Source of the DNA: Pseudomonas sp. EpS/L25
Lineage (GTDB): Bacteria; Pseudomonadota; Gammaproteobacteria; Pseudomonadales; Pseudomonadaceae
Reading direction: 5' to 3'
Length of the DNA stretch: 64,000 bases
Assembly (NCBI RefSeq): GCF_001512295.1
Contig: NZ_LNUP01000013.1
Span: 126,735-190,734 of the forward strand
Every line of letters starts with the position of its first letter. The stretch's first letter is position 1. Shown here one piece after another: positions 62,355-64,000 of the stretch. The position numbers and the translations under genes are program-made. A model generated the notes under the pieces. That model saw only the letters and a list, made by a program, of their open reading frames with translations, was not told where the DNA came from and made no database searches.

Positions 62355-63350
62355 ATGCGTCGCCTGTTCGCGCTGTGCCTGGTCTTGGTCTCCTGCGCCA
62401 CCCTGGCAGCGCCCCACGCCGGCGTCGCCCGCATCGTCGACGACCGCCTGCCGATCGGCTCGGCGCAGGCGGCGCTGCAGCTATCGACCGACTGGAATAG
62501 ACCCCACCCGGAAATCCATCGCGCCCTGATCATCGTCCATGGCCGGCTACGCAACGCCGCCACCTACTTCCGCTCCGGGCAGACCGCCACCCAGGCCGCG
62601 GGGGCCAGCGCCGATACCCTGGTGATCGCGCCGCAATTCCTCAATGCAGCCGACGTCAAGCGTCATCACCTGCCGGACAACCTACTGCGCTGGCAGGGCA
62701 ATGCCTGGATGGGCGGCGAACCCGCCCTGGGGCCGCAGCCGCTGAGCAGCTTCGCGGTATTCGACGCCCTCCTCGCCCGCCTGGCGGATCGCCGCCTGCT
62801 GCCCAACCTGCAGGAGGTGGTGATCGCCGGTCACTCCGGCGGGGGCCAGGTGATGCAGCGCTACGCCGTCCTCGGCCAGGGCGAGCGCCCGCTGGCGGCC
62901 AGCGGCATTCGTCTGAGATTCGTGATCGCCAATCCGTCGTCCTATGCCTATTTCGACGCCAGCCGGCCCGATGCCCAGGGTCGTCCCGCGGCCTTCGCCG
63001 ACGCGGCCAGCTGCCCGGACTTCGATACCTGGAAGTACGGCATGCAGGGGCTGCCCGCCTATGCCGAGGGCCGTGACGCGACGACGCTGGAGCGGCATTA
63101 TGCGGCCCTGCCGATCACCTATCTGCTCGGCGCCGAGGACACCAACCCCAATCATCCGGCGCTGGACAAGAGCTGCGCCGCCGAGGCCCAGGGGCCCTAC
63201 CGCCTGGCGCGTGGGTTGAACTACTACCACTATCTGCAAGGCCGACACCCAGGCCTGCCGCAGCGTCTGGTCGAGGTGCCGGGCGTGGGCCACGACGGCG
63301 ATGCCATCTTCACCTCGCCGGAAGGACGCCAGGCGCTGTTCGGCGGCTAG
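62355..63350 (+). CDS. Secreted alpha/beta hydrolase-fold protein
   Basis: 331 residues with a signal peptide (LFALCLVLVSCATLAA). LVSC could be a lipobox, but cleavage after LAA is also possible. HGR oxyanion region, nucleophile elbow GHSGGG and C-terminal GVGHDG with the likely catalytic His. No closer family recognised; esterase, lipase-like or peptidase activity is possible. AGGAG precedes the ATG. It overlaps the convergent HAD gene by 4 bases. Confidence 0.75.
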   Translation: MRRLFALCLVLVSCATLAAPHAGVARIVDDRLPIGSAQAALQLSTDWNRPHPEIHRALIIVHGRLRNAATYFRSGQTATQAAGASADTLVIAPQFLNAADVKRHHLPDNLLRWQGNAWMGGEPALGPQPLSSFAVFDALLARLADRRLLPNLQEVVIAGHSGGGQVMQRYAVLGQGERPLAASGIRLRFVIANPSSYAYFDASRPDAQGRPAAFADAASCPDFDTWKYGMQGLPAYAEGRDATTLERHYAALPITYLLGAEDTNPNHPALDKSCAAEAQGPYRLARGLNYYHYLQGRHPGLPQRLVEVPGVGHDGDAIFTSPEGRQALFGG

Positions 63351-63946
63351 TCTCCGGCCTGCAGCACCGCCAGCAGTTCATGGCAATCCTCGAAGCGCCG
63401 GTCGCGCGCCGCCGGCCAGGGATCGCCGGGCTGGTTGACCTGCAGGGTGCGACAACCGGCGGCCCGCCCGGCCTCCAGGTCGTAGCGGTGATCGCCGACC
63501 ATCACCAGGCTGGCCGGCGCCACCTGCCATAGATCGGCCAGGTGCAACAGCCCACCCGGATCGGGCTTGGGCGCCGCTTCGTCGCGCCCGAGCACGGCGG
63601 CCGGCTCGAAACAGTCTTCCAGACCGATGGCGGCCAGCGTCAGCAGCGCCAGGTCACGGGCGTTGCGGGTCAGGATGCCCAGCCGGCAGCCGCCCTCGCG
63701 CAGATGGAGCACCAGAGCTAGCGCACCAGGCGACGGGCGGGCGGCGACGGCCAGTTCGCGCTCGTGCGCGAACAGCCAGGCGTGCTTGGCCGCGCGCTCG
63801 GTGGCCGGGAGGTCGACCAGGTGGTGCAGGATGTCGGCCTGTTCGGGGATGCCGAGGTGCCGGCGGATGGCGGCGAAGTCGTGGACGGCCAGGGTCAGGG
63901 TGCCGTCCAGGTCGAACACCCAGTGGCGGCGTTTGCGCAATGTCAT
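63347..63946 (-). CDS. HAD-superfamily hydrolase (phosphatase-like)
   Basis: 199 residues from ATG 63946. Motif I VFDLDGTLT (Asp11, Asp13), motif II ILTRN, motif III Lys in APKPDP, motif IV VGDHRYDL. Phosphoglycolate-phosphatase-like subclass; natural substrate unknown. Confidence 0.88.
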   Translation of the reverse strand: MTLRKRRHWVFDLDGTLTLAVHDFAAIRRHLGIPEQADILHHLVDLPATERAAKHAWLFAHERELAVAARPSPGALALVLHLREGGCRLGILTRNARDLALLTLAAIGLEDCFEPAAVLGRDEAAPKPDPGGLLHLADLWQVAPASLVMVGDHRYDLEAGRAAGCRTLQVNQPGDPWPAARDRRFEDCHELLAVLQAGD

Positions 63947-64000
63947 CGGCAGTATCCTGCAGGGAAAAAGGGTGACCTCCGGGCGCACGGGGGGAACCCT

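Overview
The window is chromosomal DNA of a high-GC gammaproteobacterium, most likely a Pseudomonas of the P. oryzihabitans/P. psychrotolerans kind. Support comes from the Mqo tail, the guaB-guaA pair, a Pseudomonas-style REP sequence near 57.0 kb and pseudomonad-like protein sequences throughout. The species is inference from sequence character; no search was run.

Layout. 0-11 kb: end of malate:quinone oxidoreductase, a GH63 glycosidase, a GAF-PAS-GGDEF diguanylate cyclase, an ABC exporter, two tiny acidic ORFs, a lipoprotein trehalase and a PAS hybrid histidine kinase whose receiver has lost its phospho-acceptor. 11-20.7 kb: sbcC and sbcD, normally adjacent, are separated by an SRPBCC-ADH operon and a divergent MFS/LysR cassette. 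A 52-bp copy of the sbcD 3' end flanks that cassette on both sides. 20.8-45 kb: an accessory region with visibly lower GC. It holds a type II secretion cluster gspEFGHIJKLM (gspL frameshifted; no gspC, D, N or O) led by a large secreted multi-domain adhesin-like protein. Next come an RHS polymorphic-toxin locus with a Sec signal, an AT-rich tip, immunity-like genes and remnants of older tip/immunity modules, then an IS30 remnant, a DUF4062 protein, a tyrosine recombinase and a large membrane P-loop NTPase of YobI type. 45.2-48.4 kb: guaA and guaB. 48.5-54.6 kb: an iron-acquisition unit of TonB-dependent receptor, Tat-exported binding protein, two FecCD permeases and an ATPase, with a Fur-box candidate ahead of the receptor. 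54.6-64 kb: metabolic genes (D-2-hydroxyacid dehydrogenase, epoxide-hydrolase-like protein, TauE/SafE permease, PRISE-type reductase with a divergent LysR, YahK-like alcohol dehydrogenase, YpfJ metallopeptidase, secreted hydrolase, HAD phosphatase), sprinkled with a palindromic repeat family.

Most notable points: (1) the 20.8-45 kb region as one accessory island in which a secretin-less T2SS set, a large surface protein and a Sec-signal RHS toxin lie on the same strand; (2) an orphan RHS tip followed by an immunity-like gene broken by an in-frame amber codon; (3) the sbcD-tail duplication bracketing the MFS/LysR cassette; (4) the DUF4062/integrase/YobI-NTPase module, a candidate defence or conflict locus. 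Functions given for families are established knowledge; links between neighbours are inference.
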